A stretch of 64,000 bases of DNA from Streptomyces sp. SW4 (GCA_003248315.1 QKWM01000004.1:4275001-4339000), one strand, 5' to 3'; positions 41,061 through 54,099 are shown, numbered from the stretch's first letter. Translations and numbers: made by a program. The notes: generated by a model not told the origin, from the sequence alone.

Positions 41061-42206
41061 GTGACCCCCGTGAGCAGCCCCTCACCGCACGGCCAGCCGC
41101 CGCTGCGCACCGTGCAGGTACTGGGCGGAGGCAACGCCGGCAGCAGCGCGCACGTGCGCTCCCTGGCCGCGGGGCTCGTCGCGCGGGGCGTGAAGGTCAC
41201 GGTGTGCGCCCCCACGGAAGCGGAACGCACCTACGACTTCTCCGGCGCCGGCGCCCACCACGTGCACGTGCCGCGCAGCAGCGACCCCGTCTCCGTCGCC
41301 GCCCTGCGCGCGCTGTGCGCCGACGCCGACCTCGTGCACGCGCACGGGCTGCACGCCTCCTTCCGCACCGTCCTCGCCCTCGGCGGCCGGCGGATCCGCA
41401 CGCCTCTGGTGGTCACCTGGCACGACCGCGCCCACGCCGAGGGCGCCCGCGCCCACCTGCTGCGCGTCCTGGAGCGGCGGGTGACGAAGGCCGCCACCGT
41501 CGTGCTCGGCGCCACGTCCGAACTGGTCGACCGGGCGCGTGCGACCGGCGCGCGCGACGCCCGGCTGGCCGCCGTCGCGCTGCCCGGCGGACCCCGCGGG
41601 CCCCTCGACCCCGACGAGGCCGAGCGGCTGCGCCCCAAGCTCCGGGCCGAACTCGGCGCCACCGGGCGCCCGTTGCTGCTCGCCGTCGGCTCACTGGAAC
41701 GGCACCGGGGTTACGACGTCCTGCTCGACGCCGCACGCGCCTGGCGCCACCTGGACCCCGTGCCGTTGGTCGTCGTCGCCGGCGAGGGGCCGCTGCGCGC
41801 CGAACTGCAGCGGCGGATCGAGGACGAGGCCCTGCCGGTGGCGCTCATCGGCCGCCGCGACGACGTCCGCGACCTGCTCACGGCGGCCGACCTCGCGCTG
41901 CTGCCCAGCCTCCGGGAGGGCCGGTCGGTCCTCGCCCAGGAGGCCCTTCACGCGCGTGTGCCGCTCGTCGCCACCGACGCCGGCGGCACCCCCGAACTCG
42001 TCGGTGACGCCGCCGAACTCGTGCCGGCCTCGGACGCCGAGGCGCTGGCCGGCGCCGTCGCCCGGCTGCTCGGCGCCCCCGAGCGCAGGGAACTGCTCCG
42101 GGAGCGAGGCGCGCGACAGGCGGCCACCTGGCCCACCGAGGACGCGACCGTCGCCCAGGTCCTCAGCGTCTACGACGAACTGACACTGCACCGCCCGCTG
42201 CTCTGA
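41061..42206 (+). CDS. Family 4 glycosyltransferase (GT-B)
   Basis: 381 residues from GTG 41061, with AGGA upstream. The N-terminal Rossmann half has VQVLGGGNAGSSAHVRSLAAG and LVHAHGLHASFRTVLA. The C-terminal half has LLLAVGSLERHRGYDVLLDA, VVVAGEGPLRAEL, ALIGRRDDVRDLLTAADLAL and the nucleotide-sugar E-x7-E motif in LREGRSVLAQEALHARVPLVA. It retains the usual GT4 sugar-nucleotide contacts; donor and acceptor are unknown. There are no membrane helices, so it works at the cytoplasmic face. It stands alone downstream of recN, a common actinobacterial neighbourhood. Confidence 0.92.
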   Translation: MTPVSSPSPHGQPPLRTVQVLGGGNAGSSAHVRSLAAGLVARGVKVTVCAPTEAERTYDFSGAGAHHVHVPRSSDPVSVAALRALCADADLVHAHGLHASFRTVLALGGRRIRTPLVVTWHDRAHAEGARAHLLRVLERRVTKAATVVLGATSELVDRARATGARDARLAAVALPGGPRGPLDPDEAERLRPKLRAELGATGRPLLLAVGSLERHRGYDVLLDAARAWRHLDPVPLVVVAGEGPLRAELQRRIEDEALPVALIGRRDDVRDLLTAADLALLPSLREGRSVLAQEALHARVPLVATDAGGTPELVGDAAELVPASDAEALAGAVARLLGAPERRELLRERGARQAATWPTEDATVAQVLSVYDELTLHRPLL

Positions 42207-42673
42207 CCAAGGGACCGCGGGCGTTCACCGGACCGGCGGGGAGGGGCGGGGCCGGGGCTACCAGGCTCTCCGGGATCTGCCCGTGCCCTCCGGGATCTGC
42301 CGGTGCCTGCCGGATCTGTCCGTGCCCTCCGGGATCTGCCGGTGCCTGCCGGATTTGTCCGTGCCCTTGGGGAACTGCCCGTACCTCCGGGGCCGGCCCG
42401 GGTGTGCCGGGGCGCGCCGGGCCTGCCGGGCGGCTGCCGGGCGTCGGGGCGCCGGACCCGCCGGGTCCGCCGGGCCTTCCGGGCCGGCTGGTCGTTGTGG
42501 GCGCGGCGGTCGTACCGGTCGCACGACCTGCCTGACCCGTCGGATCTGCCGGGGCGCGCTCGGCCTCCGGGGCCCGCTGGACCCGTCAGGGCGCTGGACC
42601 CGCCGGCCTGCCGGGCCTGCCGGGCCTGCCGGGGTCCGGGACGGGCGTCGGACCCTCCGGGGCGGGGCCGGGG
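42207..42673. other. Repeat-rich intergenic region between convergent genes
   Basis: The first part has the 39-bp tandem repeats described separately. The rest (42380-42660) is a degenerate run of CGGGCCTGCCGGG-like units. Translations in several frames look collagen-like (Gly-Pro-Ala), but there is no start with a ribosome site on either strand and no conservation-like pattern, so I treat it as non-coding. Confidence 0.6.
42281..42358. repeat. 39-bp tandem repeat, two copies with flanking partial copies
   Basis: 42281-42319 and 42320-42358 differ by a single C/T. Each 39-bp unit has two sub-units around GGATCTG, and partial units lie on both sides (from 42266 and to about 42375). It is VNTR-like, similar in style to the 36-bp array after chpE but unrelated in sequence. 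Confidence 0.8.
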
Positions 42674-44313
42674 TTAGCCGACGTGTCTGCGGGCCCTCAG
42701 GGCCAGGCTCAGAGCCAGGACCGTCTGCGGGTCGTCCAGGTCCGTGCCGAGCAGTTCGCCGATCCGGGCCAGCCGGTTGTACAGCGTCTGCCGGTTCAGG
42801 TGCAGTTCGCGTGCCGTCTCCGCCTTGCGGCCCGCGTGCGCCAGGTAGGTCTCCAGGGTGGGCAGCAGCGGCGGCCGGGAACGGTTGTCGTGGTCCCGCA
42901 GCGGGCCGATCGCCCGGTCGACGAACGCCGCCAGGTCCGGGTGGTCCCGCAGCCGCCACAGCAGCAGGTCGATGTCGAGGCGCCGGGCGTCGTACCAGGG
43001 CCGGTCGGTCAGCCCCTGCGCCGCGGTGGCCGTCTGCGCGGCGTGCCGCAGCCCCGACGCCGCCGCTGCCCAGCCGCCGGCCACCCCGACCACCACGACC
43101 GGCGGCTGCGCCCCCGGCTGCCGCATCCCGGCCCGTTCCACACCCGCCCGCAGCGCCGCCGCCACCCGGTCCGCCACCGCCTGCCGCTCCGACTCCGCGC
43201 GCAGGCCCAGCAGCAGCGGCACCCGGCCCTCCACCGGCCGTACCCCGAGCAGCACGGGCACCCCCACCGAGGCCAGCTCCTCGGCGACCGCCCGGGCCAG
43301 CACCGCCCAGCCGCCGCCCGCCGGGGACAGCGAGTCACCGAGCCGCATGACCACCGGCAGCAGCGGGCTGCTCCCGGGCTTGAAGCCGAGGACCCGCGCC
43401 TGCGCCGGGGCGTCCTCGGGGCTGATCCGGCCCTCGGCGAGGTCGGTGAGGAAGTCGCCGCGCCCGCGCGCGGCCAGTTCCTCCTCCTGCCGCGCCTGCA
43501 TCAGCACCACGGCGAGGATCCCCGCCGCCCGCTCCGCCGCCATCCGGTGCACCGGCGCCGGCGGGGAGCACACCGGCAGCACCACCAGCCGGGCGCGCAC
43601 CGACCCGGTGCCGGGTCCGCCGCCGGGCACCTCCACCAGCACCGAGCCGGCCGGGGCGTCCTTCTGCGGGCCGCGCAGCCCTTCCCAGACCTGGAGCGGG
43701 TCGGCGCCCTCCGGTCCGGCCCCGGCCGCGTACAGCAGCCGGCCGTCCGGCGTCTCCAGGAAGACGGGGTTGCCGGCGAAGTCCGCCAGGATGCCGAGGA
43801 CCTGCGGCACCCCGCCGCCGCCCAGCAGTGCCTGGGTGCAGCGCCGGTGCACCTCCTCGGCGCGCTGGAGCAGCGCGTAGTGACCGTTGACGATCTCGGT
43901 GTGGATCTCCTCGGTGACCGTCACGAAGGGCACCTCGCGGTGCAGCTGCACCAGCGGCAGCCCCGCGGCGCGGGCGGTGTCGACGAGGGCGGCGGGCAGG
44001 CGCGTGAAGCGCGGTCCCAGCTCCACCACGAGGGCGGCGATGCCGCGATCGGCGAGGGTGCGCACGAAGGCCCGCTGGTCGGCGGGGCGGGCGCCGAGAC
44101 CGACGCCCGTCGTCAGCAGCAGTTCGCCGCCCTTGAGGAGTGACGCGATGTTGGGCACCTCACCCGCGTGCACCCAGCGCACGGTGCGCCGCAGCCGGTC
44201 GGCGCCCGCGACGACCTCCGGAGGCCGCCGCGCAGCCCGGGCAGCTCCAGTGCCCGCTGCACGGTGATCCCGGCGCCCTGCGTGTCGTACCTGCTGTCCC
44301 TGCCGCTGTCCAT
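42674..44313 (-). CDS. PucR family transcriptional regulator (one base missing near 44222)
   Basis: About 546 residues. The N-terminal PucR domain reads ITVQRALELPGLRGGLPEVV across the restored base, then RTVRWVHAGEVPNIASLLKG and GELLLTTGVGLG. A GAF-like/CdaR central domain follows. The C-terminal PucR helix-turn-helix reads LPTLETYLAHAGRKAETARE, then LHLNRQTLYNRLARIGELLG. Relatives activate purine catabolism or other nitrogen and amino-acid pathways and sense small metabolites. It is divergent from the LLM oxidoreductase gene 91 bp away, its most likely target. Confidence 0.92.
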
Positions 44314-44404
44314 GACCGGACGCTACCTGCGCGGACGGGCGGGGTACATCCGCGGGGTGCCCCGCAGCGGCTTGGTGTCCCGCCGACCGGGTAGGGGCCG
44401 GATC

Positions 44405-45406
44405 ATGGACTTCAGTGTGGTCGCCGCGGCGCGCGAGGACGACAGCCCGATCGACGAGCCCCTGCGGATCGCCGCGGTCGCCGACCGGCTCGGGTACGGC
44501 GAGGTGTGGCTCGGCGAGGGGCCGACCTGGGACGCGTTCGTGCTGGCCACCGCCGCCGCGGGGGTGACCGTGCGGGTGGCGCTGACCGCCGGGCCCGTCG
44601 CGGTGTCGGTGCGCGACGCCTACAGCCTCGCCCGGGGCGCCGCCTCGACGGCCGCCGTCACCGGACGCCCGGTCGGCGTCGCCCTGGGCACGTCCAGCAA
44701 GCGGGTCGTCGAGGGCGTGCACGGGCTGCCCCGCACCCGGCCGGCGGCGGTCCTGGAGGAGACGGCCGCGGCGCTGCGGGAGCTGCTGCGCACCGCGCCG
44801 GGGGACCCGGTGGTGCCCGGCAGCGGGTTCCGGCGCCGGCAGCTGCCGCCGGGCGGCCCGCTGACCGTCGCCGCCTTCGGCGACCGGGCGATCGCCACGG
44901 CCGCCGCGCACGCCGACCGGATGCTCCTCGACGTCGTCTCCCCGGAGCAGGTCGCCGCGCTGCGCGCCAAGCTGGAGGCCGCGGCCGAGAAGGCGGGCCG
45001 CACGCCGCCGAGACTGGCCGCCTGGGTTCCGGCCGCCGTCGACCCCGACCCCGCCTCGCTCACCCAGATCCTGCGCAGCGTCGCCGGCTACCTCACCGTC
45101 CCCGGGTACCGGGAGATGTTCGCGGCGGCCGGTTTCGGCGAGGCCGTCGAACTGGCCCGCACCGGCGCCGGCCCCGACGCCCTGCTGCGCGCGCTGCCCG
45201 TCGAGGCCGCCGGCACGGTCGGCCTGGTCGGCGGCCTCGACGCCGTACGGTCCCGGATCGACGCCTACGCGGCGGCCGGCCTCGACGAGATCGCCCTCGT
45301 CCCGGCGACGGCCGGCGACCCGGGCGGGGAGCGCACGCTGACCGCCCTCGCGCCTGCCGCCCAGGACAGCGCACACCGGACCGACGACGGGCCCGACCAG
45401 GCCTGA
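44405..45406 (+). CDS. LLM-class (luciferase-like) flavin/F420-dependent oxidoreductase
   Basis: 333 residues from ATG 44405, with AGGGG upstream; intact. It has a TIM-barrel of the bacterial luciferase type: MDFSVVAAAREDDSPIDEPL, LRIAAVADRLGYGEVWLGEG, VRVALTAGPVAVSVRDAYSL, GRPVGVALGTSSKRVVEG and SLTQILRSVAGYLTVPGYRE. F420- or FMN-dependent members oxidise or reduce a wide range of small substrates. The PucR gene on the other strand suggests control by a metabolite of the same pathway. The substrate cannot be inferred further. Confidence 0.88.
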   Translation: MDFSVVAAAREDDSPIDEPLRIAAVADRLGYGEVWLGEGPTWDAFVLATAAAGVTVRVALTAGPVAVSVRDAYSLARGAASTAAVTGRPVGVALGTSSKRVVEGVHGLPRTRPAAVLEETAAALRELLRTAPGDPVVPGSGFRRRQLPPGGPLTVAAFGDRAIATAAAHADRMLLDVVSPEQVAALRAKLEAAAEKAGRTPPRLAAWVPAAVDPDPASLTQILRSVAGYLTVPGYREMFAAAGFGEAVELARTGAGPDALLRALPVEAAGTVGLVGGLDAVRSRIDAYAAAGLDEIALVPATAGDPGGERTLTALAPAAQDSAHRTDDGPDQA

Positions 45407-45449
45407 CCGAACCTGACCGGGCCGGCGATGCCGTACGCGCCCGGAGCCG

Positions 45450-47258
45450 TCAGCCGCCGTAGGCGCCCGAAGCCGTCAGGCGCAGGGCCGTGTCGATCAG
45501 GGGCACGTGGCTGAAGGCCTGCGGGAAGTTGCCCACCTGCCGCTGGAGCCGCGGGTCCCACTCCTCGGCCAGCAGACCGAGGTCGTTGCGCAGCGACAGC
45601 AGCTTCTCGAACAGCTTCCGGGCCTCGTCCACCCGGCCGATCATCGCCAGGTCGTCGGCCATCCAGAAGGAGCAGGCCAGGAAGGCGCCTTCGTCGCCGG
45701 GGAGGCCGTCGACGCCCTCGTCCTCGCCCTCCGTCGGATAGCGCAGGATGAAGCCGTCCGGCGTGGACAGCTCCCGCTGGATCGCCTCGATGGTGCCGAT
45801 GACCCGCTTGTCGTCCGGCGGCAGGAAGCCCATCTGCGGGATCAGCAGCAGCGACGCGTCCAGCTCCTGCGAGCCGTAGGACTGGGTGAAGGTGTTGCGC
45901 TCCTTGTCGTAGCCCTTCTCGCACACGTCCCGGTGGATGTCGTCGCGCAGCTGCTTCCAGCGCTCCAGCGGGCCGTCCGCGTCCCCGGACTCGATCAGCT
46001 TGATGGTGCGGTCGACCGCGACCCAGGCCATCACCTTGGAGTGGACGAAGTGCCGGCGCGGGCCGCGCACCTCCCAGATGCCCTCGTCCGGCTCCTGCCA
46101 GTGGTCCTCCAGGTAGCGGATCAGCTTCAGCTGGAGCAGCGAGGCGTAGTCGTTGCGGGCCAGACCCGTCATGTGCGCCAGGTGCAGGGCCTCGGTGACC
46201 TCGCCGTACACGTCCAGCTGGAGCTGGTGCGCGGCGCCGTTGCCGACGCGGACCGGCGCGGAGTTCTCGTAGCCGGGCAGCCAGTCCAGCTCCGCCTCGC
46301 CCAGCTCGCGCTCGCCCGCGATGCCGTACATGATCTGCAGGTTCTCCGGGTCGCCGGCGACCGCGCGCAGCAGCCACTCGCGCCAGGCGCGGGCCTCCTC
46401 GCGGTAGCCGGTGCGCAGCAGCGAGGACAGGGTGATCGCCGCGTCGCGCAGCCAGGTGTAGCGGTAGTCCCAGTTGCGGACGCCGCCGATCTCCTCCGGC
46501 AGGGAGGTGGTGGGCGCGGCGACGATGCCGCCGGTCGGGGCGTAGGTGAGCGCCTTGAGGGTGATCAGCGAGCGGACCACGGCCTCGCGGTAGGGGCCGT
46601 GGTAGGTGCAGTGCTCGACCCACTCCCGCCAGAAGTCCTCGGTCGCCTCCAGCGACTGCTCGGGCTCGGGCAGCGGCGGCGGCTCCTTGTGCGAGGGCTG
46701 CCAGGAGATGGTGAACGCGATCCGGTCACCGGGAGCGACCGTGAAGTCCGCGTAGGTGGTCAGCTCCTTGCCGTAGGTCTCGGCGGATGTGTCGAACCAC
46801 ACGGAGTCCGGGCCGGCGACCGCCACCGTGCGCCCCTCGTGCTTGTGCACCCACGGCACCACCCGGCCGTAGCTGAACCGCATCCGCAGCTCCGAGCGCA
46901 TCGGCACCCGGCCGGAGACGCCCTCGACGATCCGGATGACCTGGGGGGCGCCGTCACGCGGGGGCATGAAATCGGTCACGCGGACCGTGCCGCGCGGGGT
47001 GTCCCACTCCGATTCCAGGATCAGAGAGTCGCCGCGGTACCCGCGCCGGGCCGCCGTCGGCGGCTCGTCGTTCGCGGCGTACGCGGGGCCCAGCCGCCAG
47101 AAACCGTGCTCCTCGGTGCCCAGCAGACCGGCGAAGATGGCGTGCGAGTCGAAGCGGGGCAGGCACAGCCAGTCGACTGTCCCGTCCCGGCAGACCAGTG
47201 CTGCGGTCTGCATGTCTCCGATGAGTGCGTAGTCTTCGATGCGCCCGGCCACGTGCAT
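45450..47258 (-). CDS. Glycoside hydrolase family 15 protein (glucoamylase/trehalase-like)
   Basis: 602 residues from ATG 47258 (MHVAGRIEDYALIGDMQTAA); upstream starts at 47288 (ATG) or 47312 (TTG) would add 10-18 residues that look non-conserved. An N-terminal beta-sandwich (TVDWLCLPRFDSHAIFAGLL, RVTDFMPPRDGAPQ) precedes the alpha/alpha-barrel with GGVRNWDYRYTWLRDAAI, SKVMAWVAVDRTIKL and DASLLLIPQMGFLP, and it ends SHVPLIDTALRLTA. There is no signal peptide, so it is an intracellular enzyme. Actinobacterial relatives include trehalases and alpha-glucosidases acting on storage sugars. Confidence 0.93.
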   Translation of the reverse strand: MHVAGRIEDYALIGDMQTAALVCRDGTVDWLCLPRFDSHAIFAGLLGTEEHGFWRLGPAYAANDEPPTAARRGYRGDSLILESEWDTPRGTVRVTDFMPPRDGAPQVIRIVEGVSGRVPMRSELRMRFSYGRVVPWVHKHEGRTVAVAGPDSVWFDTSAETYGKELTTYADFTVAPGDRIAFTISWQPSHKEPPPLPEPEQSLEATEDFWREWVEHCTYHGPYREAVVRSLITLKALTYAPTGGIVAAPTTSLPEEIGGVRNWDYRYTWLRDAAITLSSLLRTGYREEARAWREWLLRAVAGDPENLQIMYGIAGERELGEAELDWLPGYENSAPVRVGNGAAHQLQLDVYGEVTEALHLAHMTGLARNDYASLLQLKLIRYLEDHWQEPDEGIWEVRGPRRHFVHSKVMAWVAVDRTIKLIESGDADGPLERWKQLRDDIHRDVCEKGYDKERNTFTQSYGSQELDASLLLIPQMGFLPPDDKRVIGTIEAIQRELSTPDGFILRYPTEGEDEGVDGLPGDEGAFLACSFWMADDLAMIGRVDEARKLFEKLLSLRNDLGLLAEEWDPRLQRQVGNFPQAFSHVPLIDTALRLTASGAYGG

Positions 47259-47827
47259 CTCCAGTCGAACGGCCACGTCACCCCGCATGGGGGCGGTCGC
47301 TAGTGCGGTCAAGGGGGGTCAGGGGTGTTGTCCTGCGTCGTTGAGCGATGAAGCAAAGCAGTCGCCCGGCCCGGAGGCCAAATGTGGTGACGCCAAACGA
47401 CAATTGTTGCTCAACGGACTGACGAGCTCTCGTTGTTCCGGTGCTTACGGACGGGGGGTGGTGCCGTGTCGCCGGTGGGCTCGGCAGTGAATGTCCGAGC
47501 AGGATACGACGCACGTAGATGATCTGTGGGCCGCTCCGGGCAACGCGACGGGGCCGAACGGGTGAGCGCCGGGTGAGAAAACGGTGACGCACGCGCGTGC
47601 GTGTCGGTGCGTGCGCGGAGCGTGGCGCCGGCGGGCACCCGGAGCGGAGCGCCGGCGGGCCCCCCGAGTGTGGCCGGAAGCCATCGCCCCGAGGCGCTGA
47701 TACGCTGGTAGCCCGTGGACCGGTGCGCAAACAAACCCCGGAACCGCAGCGACGGCAACCCCGGAGATCTCCGGCAGGCAGCCGCACCGCACCCCCAGAC
47801 CGCGACCACGGGAGCCCCCCTTTGGCC
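47259..47827. other. Divergent intergenic region between GH15 gene and pyrG
   Basis: About 570 bp without a convincing gene. It contains an AT-rich segment with ACAATTGT near 47400, a likely pyrG -10 box (TACGCT at 47702-47707) and a perfect 14-bp palindrome CCGGAGATCTCCGG at 47761-47774 inside the pyrG leader. The leader would be about 115 nt. Confidence 0.5.
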
Positions 47828-49476
<1,649 letters not shown>

Positions 49477-49494
49477 CACAACAGTTGTACGGTG

Positions 49495-49533
49495 GCCGGG
49501 GCGCGCGCATTCACACGGCGCGGGCCCCGGCTT
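49495..49533 (+). terminator. Hairpin terminator after pyrG
   Basis: CCGGGGCGCGCG and CGCGGGCCCCGG pair imperfectly (one bulge) and are followed by CTTCTT, between pyrG and the Nudix gene. Confidence 0.7.
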
Positions 49534-49575
49534 CTTCGTGCACGTCGGTACGTCGGGAAGGACGAACAGCAGCGT

Positions 49576-50202
49576 ATGACGATCAAGGACACCCCGGAGG
49601 AGTGGGAGATCCGGGCGACGCGGACGCCCTTCACGGGCAACAAGACCTCGGTCCGCACCGACGACGTGGTCATGCCCGGCGGCAGCGTCGTCACCCGCGA
49701 CTACCAGGTCCACCCCGGCTCCGTGGCCGTCCTCGCCCTCGACGACGCCGACCGGGTCCTGGTGATCCGGCAGTACCGCCACCCGGTGCGCCAGAAGCTG
49801 TGGGAGATCCCGGCCGGCCTGCTCGACGTCCCCGGTGAGAACCCGCTGCACGCCGCGCAGCGCGAGCTGTACGAGGAGGCGCACGTCAAGGCCGAGGACT
49901 GGCGGGTGCTGACCGACGTGTACACCACCCCCGGCGGCTGCGACGAGGCGGTGCGGATCTTCCTCGCCCGGCAGCTGTCCGAGGCCGAGGGCGAGCGCTT
50001 CGAGGTCGAGCACGAAGAGGCCGACATGGAGCTGGAGCGGGTCCCGGTGGCCGACCTGGTGCGGGGCGTGCTCGCCGGTGAGCTGCACAACAACTGCCTC
50101 GTCGTCGGCGTGCTGTCGCTGGTCGCCGCCCGGCAGGGCGACGGACTGGACGCCCTGCGCCCGGCGGAGGCGCCCTGGCCCGCCCGGCCCTTCGAGGCGT
50201 AG
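49576..50202 (+). CDS. Nudix hydrolase, ADP-ribose pyrophosphatase type
   Basis: 208 residues, intact. After a short beta region (VHPGSVAVLALDDADRVLVI, RQYRHPVRQKLWEIPAG) comes a Nudix box running from GLLDVPGEN to RELYEEAHV with all metal-binding Glu residues. YTTPGGCDEAVRIFLARQL follows, as in ADP-ribose pyrophosphatases (EIPAG before the box is diagnostic). It hydrolyses ADP-ribose and related nucleoside diphosphates to AMP and a sugar phosphate. The gene is routinely found downstream of pyrG in actinobacteria. Confidence 0.93.
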   Translation: MTIKDTPEEWEIRATRTPFTGNKTSVRTDDVVMPGGSVVTRDYQVHPGSVAVLALDDADRVLVIRQYRHPVRQKLWEIPAGLLDVPGENPLHAAQRELYEEAHVKAEDWRVLTDVYTTPGGCDEAVRIFLARQLSEAEGERFEVEHEEADMELERVPVADLVRGVLAGELHNNCLVVGVLSLVAARQGDGLDALRPAEAPWPARPFEA

Positions 50203-50395
50203 CGCCGCTTCCCCGGGCACCGCCGGCCGCCGTCCCGCGCCCGGCCCCGCCCGGCGGTCCTACGATCGGCTGATCCGATCGGGCGACGCGTCCGCCGTGC
50301 TCCCCCGGAAGGCACCGGCGCCTGAACTAGGCTCGGGAAACGCCCGAACCGGGGTTCCGGCGGGCGCCGGTGCGCGGTGGGATCGGGAGTGGCCC

Positions 50396-52425
50396 GTGAC
50401 GGATCAGGCGGTGGACACGGACGGCGTGCGGCTGTCGTACGACGCGGCCGAGGACGGTGGGTTCCTGGGCCGCACCCGGGAGCTGAAGGAGCTGCGCGCC
50501 GACATCGAGCGCGCCGGACTCGACACCCTCTCCGGCCGCAAGGCCCCCCGCGCGCGCGTGCTGCTCATCGCGGGCCGGCCCGGCTCGGGGCGCACCGCGC
50601 TCGCCGAGGAACTCGTCGGCCAGGTCGCGGCCGGCTACCCCGACGGGGTGCTGCGGGCCCGGCTGAGCGAACCGGACGGCACCCCCGTGCCCGTGGCGTA
50701 CGTCGCCCGGGAACTGCTCGGCGCCCTCGACCGGCCCACCCCGCCCGGCGCCGCCGAGGACGACCTCACCGAGGCGCTGCGCACGGCCCTCGCCGACCGC
50801 CGCGCGCTGCTCCTGCTGGACGACGCCGCCGACTCCGAGCAGGTCGACGCGCTGCTCCCGGACGCCCCGGACTGCCTGGTGGTGGCCGTCGCCGAGGGCC
50901 CGCTGACCGGCATCGCCGACGTCCGCCCGTGCACGCTCGGCGGACTGGACACCAAGTCCGCGGTGGAGCTGCTGTCCCGGCGCATCGGCTCGGTGCGGGT
51001 CACCGTCGACCCCGGGCCGCCGAGCTGCTCGTCGAGGAGTGCCAGGCGCAGCCCGCCGCGCTGGTCCTGGCCGGCGGCTGGCTCGCCGCCCGCCCCAAGG
51101 CCGCCGTCGCCGACCTCGCCAAGCACCTGCGGACCGAGGGCAGCGACGAGTCCAGCCCCGTGGGCCGGGTCTTCCGGCTCGCCTACAAGTCCCTGCCGAG
51201 CGCCTCCGCCCGGATGCTGCGGCTGCTCTCCCTCGCCCCGGCCGGACTGGTGGACCCGCACACCGCCGCCGCGCTCGCCGGCTGCTCGGTCAACGGGGCC
51301 CGCACCGCCCTGGACGACTTCGTCGCCCTCGGACTGCTGCGGCCCGTCGACTCCCCGCTGCCCCAGTACGAGGTGCCCGGCTGCCTGCAGCCCCGGCTCG
51401 CCTCGCTCGCCGCGGCCCAGGACCGGCCGGCCGAGCTGCAGCTCGCCCGGGCCCGGATGCTGGAGCGGTACGTGCGGCTGCTGCAGTCCTGCCGGGCGAT
51501 CACCGAGACCGACAGCGCCAAGGCCCGCGAGAAGCTCCTCGGCATGCCGCGCGCGCTGCGCTTCCCCACGCCCCGGGCCGCCGCCGACTGGCTGCGGCTG
51601 CGCCGGCCCGCCCTGCTCGCCGCCGCCCGCCTCGCGGTCGCCGACGGGGAGCTGGACACCCTGGCCCGGCGGCTGATGTCCCAGCTGGTGCGGGCCATGG
51701 TCGCCCACTTCGGCACCCAGGACGCGGCCCCGGACCTGTACGGCATCCACCGGCTCGTCCTGGACGTCGCCGTGCGCCGGGACCTGCCCCGCGAGCAGGC
51801 CGCCGCCCTGCTGAACCTGGCCGACCTGGACGCCCGGACCGGCCGCACCACCGAGGCACTGGTGCGATACCGGTCGGCACTGGACGCCGGACGCAGAGCA
51901 AATGACCCGTACGCGACCGGTCGCGCAATGGAATCCGTAGGTGGTGCCCATCTGGAGCTGGGCGACTACGACCGGGCCGCCGACTGGTTCGGGCGCGCCC
52001 TCGCCCAGCGGCTCGCCCGGGACGAGCGCGCGGACGCCGCCCGGCTGTACGGCCGGATCGCCGCCGCCCACACCTACGCCGGCCGGTACGGCGAGGCGCT
52101 GCGGAACTGGCGGGCGGCCGTCGCCGGGTACCGCAAGGCCGGTGATGTGGCCGCCCACGCGCGGGCGTTGAGCGAACTGGCGCGGGTCCAGGAGTACGCC
52201 GGGCGCCCGGAGGAGTCGCTGCGCACCTGCCAGGAGGCCGCCGACCGGGCGCGTGCCGCCGAGGACCTCCGGCTCCAGGCGGCGCTGCATCTGAGGATGG
52301 CCGACACCCTGGACCGCCTCGGCGATCCCACGGCCGCCGGCCTGCATCGGAGCGCCGCCGAGCGGATGCTGGAGGAAGATCGGTCCGGTGCCTGCGAAAT
52401 CCGTAGTGCATCTGTCGAAGATTGA
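50396..52425 (+). CDS. ATPase-like regulatory protein with TPR repeats (one base missing near 51010)
   Basis: About 676 residues from GTG 50396. Layout: a short N-terminus ending FLGRTRELKELRADI; a nucleotide-binding domain with P-loop-like ARVLLIAGRPGSGRTALAEE and a Walker-B-like RALLLLDDAADSEQ; a winged-helix region (LAYKSLPSASARMLRLLSLA); and C-terminal TPR repeats (AMESVGGAHLELGDYDRAAD, AHTYAGRYGEALRNWRAAVA, RVQEYAGRPEESLRTCQEAA). This is STAND/NB-ARC-like architecture without a DNA-binding head. The usual Walker A Lys is replaced by Arg (GSGRT), so ATP hydrolysis may be weak or absent. Its position between the Nudix gene and ald is typical for Streptomyces; the role is unknown. Confidence 0.82.
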
Positions 52426-52559
52426 TGCTTTGAAAGGCTAGACAGCGGGAACACCTTCATTAGACTGGCTCTGCCGCACGTTCTCCTGCGGTCTCTCCCG
52501 GTGTGCCCGCCTGCGAGCGGGTATGCCTTGTAATAGCCCTATCGTCTGAGCCAAGGACC

Positions 52560-53683
<1,124 letters not shown>

Positions 53684-54099
53684 CCACCGGACAAACCCTC
53701 CCAGGCCGGTACATCGGCCAAGTCACCATCAGGGAAAGGCGATACGCCCCGGTCGCCGCTTCGCTCGATCGGGGGACTCTTCTCACGCGTCGTCAACCCC
53801 GTACACCCGGCCGGACCTTGCCCGACAAGGTCCGGCCGGATGTGTGTATGGTCACTTTGCGATTCTCGGCCAACTCGCCTCGAACGTAACGCTTCAACCG
53901 ATTCGCGCACCGGTGAAACCTGCCGTGCGACGGCCGTACGCCCTTGACAGGGGGGTGTTTCATTGCCGACACATCGGGCCGGGTCCGGCGGATTGTGTTG
54001 CTGCGGACCCTCGACACGCCATAGAGTCGCCAACCGTCGGCATGGTGCCACGCTGACCTGTCTAGAAGTTTCCTGGTCACCAAGGAGGTAAGACGACTT
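53684..54099. other. Intergenic region between ald and parA with promoter signals
   Basis: About 415 bp, AT-richer than average. The ald terminator hairpin is at 53807-53839. Possible parA promoter parts are TTGACA at 53944 and TTGCTG with TAGAGT 18 bp downstream near 54000-54030. An AAGGAGG ribosome site lies at 54082-54088. No gene is evident. Confidence 0.55.
53807..53839 (+). terminator. Strong hairpin downstream of ald
   Basis: A perfect 13-bp stem (53807-53819 with 53827-53839) and 7-nt loop, 124 bp after the ald stop. It is probably the ald terminator. It could also attenuate transcription entering the parA operon. Confidence 0.75.

Noticed and set aside
42258..42959. Collagen-like Gly-Pro-Ala frame on the minus strand next to the PucR gene
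   Set aside because: It is out of frame with the PucR gene it overlaps, has no ribosome site, and is produced by the repeat DNA.
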